A DNA stretch of 55,667 nt from assembly GCA_018650165.1 (NCBI GenBank), contig JABIGM010000064.1, forward strand, positions 1 to 55,667. Direction: 5' to 3'. The notes under the pieces were generated by a model. That model did no database searches. It worked only from the letters and a program-made list of their open reading frames with translations, and was not told the DNA's origin. Shown here piece after piece: positions 9,506-18,127 of the stretch. The DNA is from Methanobacteriota archaeon. Its GTDB lineage: Archaea > Thermoplasmatota > Poseidoniia > Poseidoniales > Poseidoniaceae. The number at the start of each line of letters is the position of its first letter. The first letter of the stretch is position 1. The position numbers were made by a program, and so were the translations under genes.

Positions 9506-11533
9506 ATGTCCATGATTTCAGTCACTCTGCCAGATGGTTCAGTAAACGAATATTCTGCAGGTATTACCGCAGGGGAAATCGTAATCGATATCGAAGGAAG
9601 AAAGCACGAGTGTATCGCTGCGATGGTAGATGGTTCGCAATCCGATTTCTCTACTGTCTTAGAATCTGATTGCTCCGTTGAAGGTATTTCGGGATTTTCA
9701 GATGAGGGCATTCACATCATGCGCCACAGCGCAGCACACCTTTTGGCGCAAGCAGTTACCACGCTTTATCCAGATGCTAAGCCAACTATTGGCCCAGCTA
9801 TCGACCGGGGATTTTACTACGATTTCGCTAATCTCGAGGACTTCGGAGAATCCGATCTCAAGGGTGTTCAAAAGAAAATGCACGAAATCGCTCGCCGTAA
9901 TATCTCGGTTGAACGTGTTGAATGCAGTGAGGCCGAATTAGGTGAAATGTTCTCATCTAACCCATACAAAATGGAAATTATCAACGACAAACTGGAAGAC
10001 GGAGCTGGCTCTACGATATATCGCCAAGGCGAATGGTATGACCTATGCTTGGGACCACACGTTCATTCGACTTCCAAACTGATGCATGTTCGCTTAACAT
10101 CAGTATCTTCAGCTTTCTGGAGAGGAGACCAAAGTAGAGAACAATTAACCAGGATTTATGGAATTGTAGAGCCCACTAAAGAATCTCTCAAATCAACAAT
10201 GGCTGCAATTGAAGAAGCAAAAAAGCGTGACCACAGGAAATTAGGTAAGGATTTACAATTATTCCATGTTGACGAAGAGGTTGGTCAAGGATTGATTCTA
10301 TGGACTCCCCGTGGAGCAACTATCCGAACATGTTTACAGAATTTTATTTCTGAACACCTTACAAGGCAAGGATACAGTCAAGTTTACACCCCTCACATTG
10401 GGAAGTTAGATCTGTACCGTACAAGTGGACATTTCCCTTACTATCAGGATTCACAGTACCCTCCGCTTGTAGAAAAAGACATGATGATCAAGTTAGCAAA
10501 TGAAGGGTGTACTTGTGGTGAACTGGCAAACCTGATGAGTGCAGGTGACATTGAGGGATACATGCTCAAGCCAATGAATTGCCCCCACCACATCAAGATA
10601 TATTCCTCTCAAGCACGCTCTTATCGAGACCTTCCGCTAAGGTTGGCTGAATTTGGAACTGTATATCGCTGGGAGCAATCTGGCGAAATTTCAGGTATGA
10701 CACGTGTACGAGGATTTACTCAAGATGATGCACATCTATTCGTAACTGAAGACCAAATCGCTGGTGAAGTTCTAGGTTGTATCGAATTAGTTCAGGTTAT
10801 CTTTGAAGCATTAGGAATGAGTGATTATCGTGTCCGCGTGGGTCTGAGAGATATGGATTCGGGCAAGTATGTTGGTTCTAATGAGAAATGGGAACTTGCA
10901 GAGAAAGCATGTAGGGATGCTGCCAGTAGCCTTGGAGTTAATTGGTCTGAAGAAGAAGGTGAAGCCGCTTTCTATGGGCCGAAAATTGATTTCGTTGTAA
11001 AAGATGTAATCGGACGCGAGTGGCAACTTGGAACAGTTCAAGTCGATTACAACCTACCTGAGCGCTTTGGTTTACAGTACAAAGGTAGTGATGGAGAAAT
11101 GCATCGCCCTGTAATGATACATCGTGCACCATTCGGTTCTATGGAACGTTTCTGTGGAGTCTTGATTGAGCATTTCGCAGGTAAGTTCCCTACTTGGTTA
11201 GCACCAACCCAAATTCATGTACTCACTATTTCTGAAAAGCAGGTTGCATATGGGCAAGATATCGCTGCAAAACTCAAATCTGCGGGAGTAAGAGTCGAAT
11301 TGGATGATGGCGACGATACAATTGGAAAGAAAATCCGTATGCACAGAAAATTCCAACCAGCATATATGTTGATTCTAGGAGATGATGAAGCAAACAATAA
11401 CTCAGTCTCTATTCGGGCAAGGAATGGAGACCAAAGGGCAGATGTTGCTTTCGAAGAATTCCTTGCAGAGTTACAAAATGAAATTCATTCAAAGGCAGCG
11501 ACTCCTGCATTAGTACCCCCGCAAAGTAATTGA
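9506..11533 (+). CDS. thrS: Threonyl-tRNA synthetase, bacterial type
   Basis: Charges tRNA-Thr with threonine in the cytosol. Starting at 9506 it has 675 residues: a TGS domain (about 3-60), the second additional editing domain with HxxxH (H74, H78) and the C180/H184 pair that clears misattached serine, a class II catalytic core whose zinc ligands are C359, H410 and H539, and an anticodon-binding domain near the C-terminus. The editing domain is the bacterial/eukaryotic type, whereas many archaeal ThrRS carry an unrelated DTD-like editing domain. This suggests replacement by a bacterial gene. GGAGG seven bases upstream fixes the start; an earlier ATG at 9464 would add 14 residues encoded by the hairpin region. 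Confidence 0.96.
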   Translation: MSMISVTLPDGSVNEYSAGITAGEIVIDIEGRKHECIAAMVDGSQSDFSTVLESDCSVEGISGFSDEGIHIMRHSAAHLLAQAVTTLYPDAKPTIGPAIDRGFYYDFANLEDFGESDLKGVQKKMHEIARRNISVERVECSEAELGEMFSSNPYKMEIINDKLEDGAGSTIYRQGEWYDLCLGPHVHSTSKLMHVRLTSVSSAFWRGDQSREQLTRIYGIVEPTKESLKSTMAAIEEAKKRDHRKLGKDLQLFHVDEEVGQGLILWTPRGATIRTCLQNFISEHLTRQGYSQVYTPHIGKLDLYRTSGHFPYYQDSQYPPLVEKDMMIKLANEGCTCGELANLMSAGDIEGYMLKPMNCPHHIKIYSSQARSYRDLPLRLAEFGTVYRWEQSGEISGMTRVRGFTQDDAHLFVTEDQIAGEVLGCIELVQVIFEALGMSDYRVRVGLRDMDSGKYVGSNEKWELAEKACRDAASSLGVNWSEEEGEAAFYGPKIDFVVKDVIGREWQLGTVQVDYNLPERFGLQYKGSDGEMHRPVMIHRAPFGSMERFCGVLIEHFAGKFPTWLAPTQIHVLTISEKQVAYGQDIAAKLKSAGVRVELDDGDDTIGKKIRMHRKFQPAYMLILGDDEANNNSVSIRARNGDQRADVAFEEFLAELQNEIHSKAATPALVPPQSN

Positions 11534-11542
11534 GGCTAACAA

Positions 11543-14077
11543 ATGGGAATTCAATTAGTAAATGGCTTCGATGCTATGGCTTTAATCGCCATCACATTTT
11601 CAGGCCTTATTGCATACTTATTCCAAGAATTTCTAATTCCACGCGGCCTATCAGGCCTTCAAGTTGCATTTCCAACCGGGCCAAAAAGATACGAGGTACA
11701 TACTGTAACATCTGACAAATTTGAGGCTCGAACTCTATTGAAAGCGCCGGGTATGAGATACGGACTAACCGTATACATCATGGCACTAATGGGCGCAATT
11801 TTACTTGCTGCTGAGTGGACATTCTACCAACTGGAATGGACTGATGGTATCCATAGCTTTTCACTTGCAACCGCTTTAGTTCTAATCGTATTTCCTGCAA
11901 TGATTTCGACTGGTGTATCGATGAGTACACAATTAATCACACGCACGGGGGGAAACCGCGCTACTCTACAAGGGGCAAGCACTTTTCGTAGAGGTACTGC
12001 CTTCAATATCACAGTTCTATGGTTTACTGCATTATTGATGCTGTGGTACCTCATGGGCTTAGCCGAAGTATCATGGGATAGGAAATTGGCTCTTATTGGT
12101 AGTCTTGCATTTGCACCTGGATTCATAGCATACGGTCGGGTCTTAGGTTCCTCATGGACTGCGTTGGTTGAGTCGAGTAAACAGCTGTCTAAGGGTGAGC
12201 CTTCAGCGTTTTATCCCTATAAACCTAAAGCGCGTAAACAATTCATCTCTACTTTAGTTTGGCTAAACTCAATTGCAATGCCATTCATTGCATTCAATAC
12301 CCTAGTTTCATTGATTCTTCTTGCATTCGACCCAGCGATGTTTGAACATACACAGCAGGTTCTCGATCTTCCAGAATACCGGCCTCAATCTTCAATAATG
12401 GAAGAAGGAGGAGTTTTAGGGTTCTATGCTATCGAATTATTTTCTAACATTTCAGAATCAGGAATAAGAGTTCCTTTGGTTACATTCGTGCTTCTATTCC
12501 TTCTATTGAACGTGGCAATCATTGGCTTCTTATTCGTCTATGAAGTTGCGCGTATCTTGTTTTTAGATATTGCAGATGTTTCTGGAAAGGGGGGAATCCG
12601 TCTTGCGGATTCAAGGTTATTACGGAGTGAAAGAAATCAACAAGCAAATGTTCTGAATTTTTGTTTCACTGGGTTTGCTGGCCAATCAATGCTATTGCTA
12701 GCGCTTGCTATGCTGACTTTTTGGGACTCTCAATACCTACCACAAGGTGCTGAATGTGGAACTTGGGAAGATTCTATTTGCCAAATACTTCGCAAAAATG
12801 CTCTAGAAGAAATGACCTGGATGCTTGCAGCAGGAGGGCAAGTTGTTTTCCTTGGAATATGGGTTATGTCTCGAAGAACTGGTCAGCGCTTAGAAGATAT
12901 TACATTCGATGCAATGGCCAACGAAAAAAGAATTCAATTGGAAGCAATTGAAGGTATCATTTACCGCAAAGGTGAGGCTTTTACCGACTTAATTGCAGGG
13001 GATGAATGGTCTAAAGCGATGGAGAAAATGGAATTGCTCTATGAAGACCATGGAGAAGAGAGCATCGAAGGGCTATCTCTTGTTCGACGTACTGAAGCCA
13101 GCATGGAATTGCTAATGGGTATTGGGCGATGGGATCAGGCTGAACAAGTTGCTCTATCCTTCCTAGCATTAAGAGCAGGCCGTACCGCTGAAATCGCTCG
13201 TTTGATCCTTGCGGCTGCCTCCCTTGCTCAAAGAGACATACCTGAAGCAATTCCAAGACTCAAATTACTGACTGATGAAGATATCGAGGCTGCTAGATTA
13301 AAATGGATTACATCTATTCTAGACCCTTCACAAAAGATTCCTGACAAGATTAAGTTAATGTTACGATTAGACCCCGTTACCAAGCGGAATATCGATCTCC
13401 TTCGAAGATACTCTGAAGGCATTCCTGGCAGCAAAATAAAGTGGAAATACAAGCCTGCTACAAAGTTGCATATCTTGGGAGATATTGCCCGATTTAGATT
13501 GTGGTCACAATCTGATATTGCCCTAGATAAATTAGAAGCTTGGGCCAAAGAAAATGAAATCGACATGATGCAATGGCCCCATGGTCAAACTGCTCGCGCA
13601 TTACTTTACCTTGACAAAGGAATGTCTGCCAGTGCTGTCAACATAGTTGAACAAACTATGAAATTGCATTCAAGACACCCACACCTAAGAAGATTAGCGA
13701 TTTATTTAGCATTCCAAGGTGAAATGAAAATGCCAGAACCTGAAGTTACTGGATTGATTTGGGCAGACACTATGGATGGAGATTGGGCGATTAATTGGCC
13801 TAAAACCCACAATGTTGTTTCTGCACCTAGCATTACGACCAATCCATTGAAAATGCACTCATGGGATGCAAATGCATGGGTTGCACGTAGGGAAATGGAA
13901 TCTGTAAACCTTGGATTTAATGGTTGGAAAAAGGTAAATTGGCCCCACCCTCCAATTGCAAATAACCTAATCATGACTGGGTTGATTACAACCGTAGGTG
14001 GCGTCCCTATTGATTTGGGGTTGCCTGGCTGGATTAATTTCAAAGCTATAGAAAAAGCAAAATTACTAGATTTGTAA
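11543..14077 (+). CDS. Large multi-pass membrane protein with helical C-terminal domain
   Basis: An 844-residue protein not recognised as a named family. The first half has about nine hydrophobic segments (first near residue 10-30, last near 420-440). The second half (about 450-830) is soluble and alpha-helical, with repeated patterns such as LVRRTEASMELL, GRWDQAEQVALSFLALRAG and ALLYLDKGMSASAVNIVEQ that look like TPR-type helical repeats. An architecture of membrane anchor plus cytoplasmic solenoid suggests a scaffold or assembly factor; this is inference. The ATG has GAGG seven bases upstream, overlapping the thrS stop, so translation is probably coupled to thrS. It meets pyrI tail to tail with zero spacing on TAATCA. 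Confidence 0.75.
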   Translation: MGIQLVNGFDAMALIAITFSGLIAYLFQEFLIPRGLSGLQVAFPTGPKRYEVHTVTSDKFEARTLLKAPGMRYGLTVYIMALMGAILLAAEWTFYQLEWTDGIHSFSLATALVLIVFPAMISTGVSMSTQLITRTGGNRATLQGASTFRRGTAFNITVLWFTALLMLWYLMGLAEVSWDRKLALIGSLAFAPGFIAYGRVLGSSWTALVESSKQLSKGEPSAFYPYKPKARKQFISTLVWLNSIAMPFIAFNTLVSLILLAFDPAMFEHTQQVLDLPEYRPQSSIMEEGGVLGFYAIELFSNISESGIRVPLVTFVLLFLLLNVAIIGFLFVYEVARILFLDIADVSGKGGIRLADSRLLRSERNQQANVLNFCFTGFAGQSMLLLALAMLTFWDSQYLPQGAECGTWEDSICQILRKNALEEMTWMLAAGGQVVFLGIWVMSRRTGQRLEDITFDAMANEKRIQLEAIEGIIYRKGEAFTDLIAGDEWSKAMEKMELLYEDHGEESIEGLSLVRRTEASMELLMGIGRWDQAEQVALSFLALRAGRTAEIARLILAAASLAQRDIPEAIPRLKLLTDEDIEAARLKWITSILDPSQKIPDKIKLMLRLDPVTKRNIDLLRRYSEGIPGSKIKWKYKPATKLHILGDIARFRLWSQSDIALDKLEAWAKENEIDMMQWPHGQTARALLYLDKGMSASAVNIVEQTMKLHSRHPHLRRLAIYLAFQGEMKMPEPEVTGLIWADTMDGDWAINWPKTHNVVSAPSITTNPLKMHSWDANAWVARREMESVNLGFNGWKKVNWPHPPIANNLIMTGLITTVGGVPIDLGLPGWINFKAIEKAKLLDL

Positions 14078-14536
14078 TCAAAGTAAGTTGTCTGCAAGTC
14101 CTTCGATATCTTGGGTCTTACCACAGTATCTACAACGCAGTTCCAGTGGTATACGGTTGGTAACTAACAAACGGTGTGGTAACGGTTCACGGTGATTGGT
14201 AGTAATACAATTAGAGAAAGTACACCTTGCTACATTAACTACTTCTTCAGTTAAATTGATCTCCAGTTTTTCAGCAACAGAATATGCACGAATAATCGCT
14301 ACTGATGCATCAGGAGCAACAAGGGCAAGTCTGTCAAGTTCATTTTGAGTTAATTCTCTATCCTCAACCTTGATGATATCCTTGCCGCCCATTTTCTTTG
14401 ATGGGACATTCATTACCAGTGAAACGGGATTAGACATACCCCCTCCAATTCCAAGCATCTTTAGCACAGAAAGGGCTTTTCCGGATGGAACGTGGTCGAT
14501 TACTGTCCCATTCTTAATTGCGGTGACTCTGCGCAT
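14078..14536 (-). CDS. pyrI: Aspartate carbamoyltransferase regulatory chain
   Basis: A 152-residue regulatory subunit that binds nucleotide effectors and, through its zinc domain, the catalytic chain. The N-terminal nucleotide-binding part opens MRRVTAIKNGTVIDHVPSGKA, close to the family consensus. Zinc ligands are C105, C110, C135 and C138, almost the same numbering as in E. coli PyrI. ATG at 14536 is chosen because GAAGG lies five bases upstream and it matches the family start; a TTG 18 bases earlier overlaps the pyrB stop. It follows pyrB by 14 bases, forming a pyrBI operon, so the enzyme is probably the allosteric dodecamer. Confidence 0.95.
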   Translation of the reverse strand: MRRVTAIKNGTVIDHVPSGKALSVLKMLGIGGGMSNPVSLVMNVPSKKMGGKDIIKVEDRELTQNELDRLALVAPDASVAIIRAYSVAEKLEINLTEEVVNVARCTFSNCITTNHREPLPHRLLVTNRIPLELRCRYCGKTQDIEGLADNLL

Positions 14537-14550
14537 ATTGCCTTCTTGAC

Positions 14551-15501
14551 TCAAAGAACCACCCCCGCTGCATTTACATCTTCAGGAACTGTAACGCCTA
14601 GCAGCCAACACATTAGTGACATTCTAGCTACAACTCCGTTGAATGCTTGCTGGAAGTAGAATGCATGCCGTGTTGTGTCTACCGATGGGTGGATTTCATC
14701 TACTCTAGGTAGAGGATGCATGATGATCATCTCTGCTTTGGCTCCATCCAAATCCCTTGCATGTAACTTGTAAGCACCAGCGACCTTCGCGTATTCTTCT
14801 TCATCAGGGAATCTTTCTTTTTGTATTCGAGTCATGTAAATGACGTCTGCGTTGTCTATGTGATTAAGCAGTTCAGTGGTTTCTACAACCTCGGACCCAT
14901 GGGCTCTGAGATCTGCTACAATTTCTTCAGGCATACGCAAACCTTCAGGTGATGCAAAGGTAACATTGCAACCGAACCTAGCAAGAGCATGAGATAATGA
15001 ATGGACAGTTCGCCCATATCGCAAATCTCCTGCCAACACAACATTTAGTCCCTCAAGTGTTCCATGGGCACTTCGAATTGTGAATAAATCGAGCATTGTT
15101 TGTGTTGGGTGATGGCCAGCGCCATCCCCCCCATTCATAATTGGAACTCGTGCACTATCGCATGCATATTGTGCCGCTCCTTGGCGTGGGTGGCGCATAG
15201 CAATAATGTCAGTATATCCATCTACCATTTGGATGGTGTCAAACAGTGTTTCACCTTTGACTACCGATGAAGTTTTTACATCTCCAAGATTGACAACATC
15301 TCCGCCTAAACGCTTCATTGCGGTCTCGAAGGACATTCGGGTTCTCGTGGATGGTTCAAAGAATAAATTACCCAAAATTCTGCCCTGAAGCAGTGGCAAA
15401 TACAGTTCGCCTCGTGCAACTGGTAGTAGCTTTTCAGCGTCGTCTAAGATAGAGATTATTTCCTCATTAGTCAGGTCGTCCATGGTGATGATTCCGGGCA
15501 T
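14551..15501 (-). CDS. pyrB: Aspartate carbamoyltransferase catalytic chain
   Basis: Catalyses carbamoyl phosphate plus aspartate to carbamoyl aspartate, the first committed step of pyrimidine synthesis. At 316 residues it has normal length. Visible active-site motifs are the carbamoyl-phosphate binding STRTR (51-55), SSVVKGE (79-85), HPTQ (131-134) and the aspartate-site MHPLPRVDEI near residue 250. The ATG has GGGAG five bases upstream. It is the first gene of pyrBI and divergent from a secreted-protein gene. With pyrG 7 kb away, two separate parts of the pyrimidine pathway lie in the window. Confidence 0.97.
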   Translation of the reverse strand: MPGIITMDDLTNEEIISILDDAEKLLPVARGELYLPLLQGRILGNLFFEPSTRTRMSFETAMKRLGGDVVNLGDVKTSSVVKGETLFDTIQMVDGYTDIIAMRHPRQGAAQYACDSARVPIMNGGDGAGHHPTQTMLDLFTIRSAHGTLEGLNVVLAGDLRYGRTVHSLSHALARFGCNVTFASPEGLRMPEEIVADLRAHGSEVVETTELLNHIDNADVIYMTRIQKERFPDEEEYAKVAGAYKLHARDLDGAKAEMIIMHPLPRVDEIHPSVDTTRHAFYFQQAFNGVVARMSLMCWLLGVTVPEDVNAAGVVL

Positions 15502-15600
15502 ATTGCTCCCCCTTCCCTAAGAGTTGGGCCTATGCCGACCTTGAACATATGGGCGCGAGAGCCCGCTTGCTTGATGTGGGATGAGTCCCCCCTTAGGGTC

Positions 15601-18102
15601 ATGCGCAGAGTGTTGCTACTTGCACTGCTTCTCCTAATCCCTCCCGTTTGGGCAGAAGGAAGTCCAACATGGACTGTTGAAGTTGAAGACCCATTAGGTA
15701 ATCCGATTAGCGATTGTGAAGTGACATTGAGGGAACCTTGGTCTGGCAATATTATGAGTGAGCCTAATGGCGCAATGTATCAACCAAGTGCGATATGCGA
15801 TGGTTATGTAGTAATGTGGCACCCACCCGTCCAATCATCTCAAACTACCATTGTTTTGGACGCATACCCTATAATTGAAGATTTATTCACAGTTGAAGGC
15901 GCACATACAATGCAAGTTCTTGGAAGTACTTGGCAGGCTAATGTCTCTGATGGAACAGTAGATGCTCCTAATGGAGTTCCAGTTTTAATTATCGGAGAAG
16001 GTGGTAGCGAAGTTAGAATCGGTCAGGCACAGATTTCAATTCCGAATGCTACTACAACCTACAATTTAAGTGGAAATTATTCTAATGATTACACTGTATC
16101 TGCTTTTCATACTGGCTCTGGACATTCTGTTGATTCAGTTGATGGGAATCTCACAGTTGGCGAATATGGTGGAGGATGGTCAGCTAGGGTCATTTCCAGT
16201 GGTATGCCCGTTGGTGTTTCTACATGGCCGCCAACTGTTGAATGGATTGAAAACCAGATAAATCATACCACTGATGTGGGATATGCTCACCTCGAATTCA
16301 CTTCTAGTTTAATTCCAAATCAAAATATAAGTGGAACCTGGACTGCAAGTCATATCTTCAATGAAGGACTTGGTCTTCCGTTTATCCCTGGTGTACAGGC
16401 AGGAATTGCAAGTCAAGTAGATCGCTTTCTAAACGGTGATGTAAATCAACTAGAGGAACTTCTTGAAACTATCACATATAGTAACGGAAGAGAGGCTTTG
16501 TGTTGCATCATGGATGATGGAGAGGTCGTTTTCAACAGTTTTAGTGTTGAAGCTGAAATTGATTTTTCTAGCGGGACATGGGGTTGGAATGAAACTGGAA
16601 TTATTTCTGCAGAACGTTCTCAAATCGATATGCTAAGACTTGAAGTACCATTCCAAAATGACCTCCGTCAAACCACCCCGCTATCAATCATAACAGATGG
16701 AAATTGGCAATATCTGTCCAGTCCTTTGGAGGAATGGATTAATGGTTCGACTGCAAACTTTACTCTTGAGCGAGATGAATCATCAATCTCAGGGTACTAT
16801 ACAATCACATTAGGACCTAACTCCGCACCTATTGTAACTTTGAGTGAGGAGTATGCGTTGCCATGGGAAAATCAATCTTACAATTTTGTTCCTGTAATTG
16901 TTGACGCACCACTGTCAGTGCATGAATGTGAATGGAACATCTCTAATTCCAATATTAGCACTGAAGTAAATCTCTCACTATTTACCCCGGATTCGAGTAT
17001 CTTGGTATCTGTTACATGTACAGATGAAGGAGGTCTATCTGGCTCAGCAAATGGAAGTTTTGTTCTCGATGATGGAAATCCTTGGATAAATGCAAGCTCT
17101 GAGGTACAAACGATTCCACCCGGTTTATTTGATTGGGATTTGATAGTGGGTGATGACCATGACAATAACCTCAGAGTATATTGGACCAGTAACAAATCTG
17201 AGGGATGGTGGTACACCGGAGATGAGTTGCATACATCCTTTAGTGTCGATTCGAATACAAATTCAATCAATGACAATATTAGTGAAAGGCACAAGGCTAG
17301 AAACCCAGTTGAATATTGGCTTTCTGCTGAAGTTACCGATGATGTTGGACACAGCACTAGTGGAAATTGGACGATACGTTTGAGCGATGATTCGGGCCCA
17401 GTTATTCTTGGAACTCTGGAGATGAAAGATGCGGACGGAGAATGGGAATCCGCAGAAACAATCGCCAGACCTTCTAGTGAATTACGTCTTAATTTGACTG
17501 AGAGTTTTGATGACTACTCTCCAATTGACAAAATTAATTTTACAATTGAAATATATGGGAATACATATTCTAATATTTCATGGTCTGATGCTCAATATTG
17601 GGTGATCCCTAATCTAGGAGTTGGCTATCACCAAATCAGCATAAGCGGTTATGATGAAATGGGGAATACCGCCGGGAGTATGATAGGAATTGCAATCGCT
17701 CCACCGGTCACAAGAGACCTTGAAATCATAGATATTACAAGTTCAACTACAGATATCGAACCTGGAGATAATCTCTTTTGGGTTACAGTACAGAACAATG
17801 GTGCATCCTCAACTGAATTCATACTCTGCAGTGGAGAAGTCTGTGTCGACTCAATTGTTGGCCCTTCCAGTTATTCTTACAATGCAACAGCAATAGTTGC
17901 AATAGATGCCGACTTGGGATGGTTTGAAACGTTCTCTGTTGAGTTATCCTATCTTGACGATTCAAACGCTACAGTGATTAAACATTCAACCAGTGAATTC
18001 GAATCTGGAACCGGCTTTAGCACTCTTGAGATATTTGGCCTCGTAGTTGCCCTCGCTTTTGCAATAGCGTGGATTCGCTCCCGCAACGAACCGAGATTCT
18101 GA
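15601..18102 (+). CDS. Secreted, C-terminally anchored surface protein
   Basis: An 833-residue exported protein. The start at 15601 puts a classical signal peptide first (MRRVLLLALLLLIPPVWA, cleavage after Ala). Earlier in-frame ATG codons (15532, 15574) would place about 10-23 non-hydrophobic residues before it. The body is rich in Ser, Thr, Asn, Gly and Trp with many N-x-S/T sequons and repeated beta-sandwich-like segments, for example one starting GPNSAPIVTLSEEY. Around 710-800 is a CARDB/Ig-like domain (DLEIIDITSSTTDIEPGD). A single membrane helix (LEIFGLVVALAFAIAWI) and a short basic tail end the protein. Expected location is the cell surface. Specific function is unknown; adhesion or an envelope role is inference. 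The next gene follows closely on the same strand. Confidence 0.75.
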   Translation: MRRVLLLALLLLIPPVWAEGSPTWTVEVEDPLGNPISDCEVTLREPWSGNIMSEPNGAMYQPSAICDGYVVMWHPPVQSSQTTIVLDAYPIIEDLFTVEGAHTMQVLGSTWQANVSDGTVDAPNGVPVLIIGEGGSEVRIGQAQISIPNATTTYNLSGNYSNDYTVSAFHTGSGHSVDSVDGNLTVGEYGGGWSARVISSGMPVGVSTWPPTVEWIENQINHTTDVGYAHLEFTSSLIPNQNISGTWTASHIFNEGLGLPFIPGVQAGIASQVDRFLNGDVNQLEELLETITYSNGREALCCIMDDGEVVFNSFSVEAEIDFSSGTWGWNETGIISAERSQIDMLRLEVPFQNDLRQTTPLSIITDGNWQYLSSPLEEWINGSTANFTLERDESSISGYYTITLGPNSAPIVTLSEEYALPWENQSYNFVPVIVDAPLSVHECEWNISNSNISTEVNLSLFTPDSSILVSVTCTDEGGLSGSANGSFVLDDGNPWINASSEVQTIPPGLFDWDLIVGDDHDNNLRVYWTSNKSEGWWYTGDELHTSFSVDSNTNSINDNISERHKARNPVEYWLSAEVTDDVGHSTSGNWTIRLSDDSGPVILGTLEMKDADGEWESAETIARPSSELRLNLTESFDDYSPIDKINFTIEIYGNTYSNISWSDAQYWVIPNLGVGYHQISISGYDEMGNTAGSMIGIAIAPPVTRDLEIIDITSSTTDIEPGDNLFWVTVQNNGASSTEFILCSGEVCVDSIVGPSSYSYNATAIVAIDADLGWFETFSVELSYLDDSNATVIKHSTSEFESGTGFSTLEIFGLVVALAFAIAWIRSRNEPRF

Positions 18103-18127
18103 TATGCTCGGCCGGGGTGGCTATGCC

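Noticed and set aside
9094..9711. 205-codon minus-strand open frame over the small protein gene and start of thrS
   Set aside because: It runs antisense through the ThrRS TGS domain and its Shine-Dalgarno; Phe/Ser-rich composition typical of a shadow frame.
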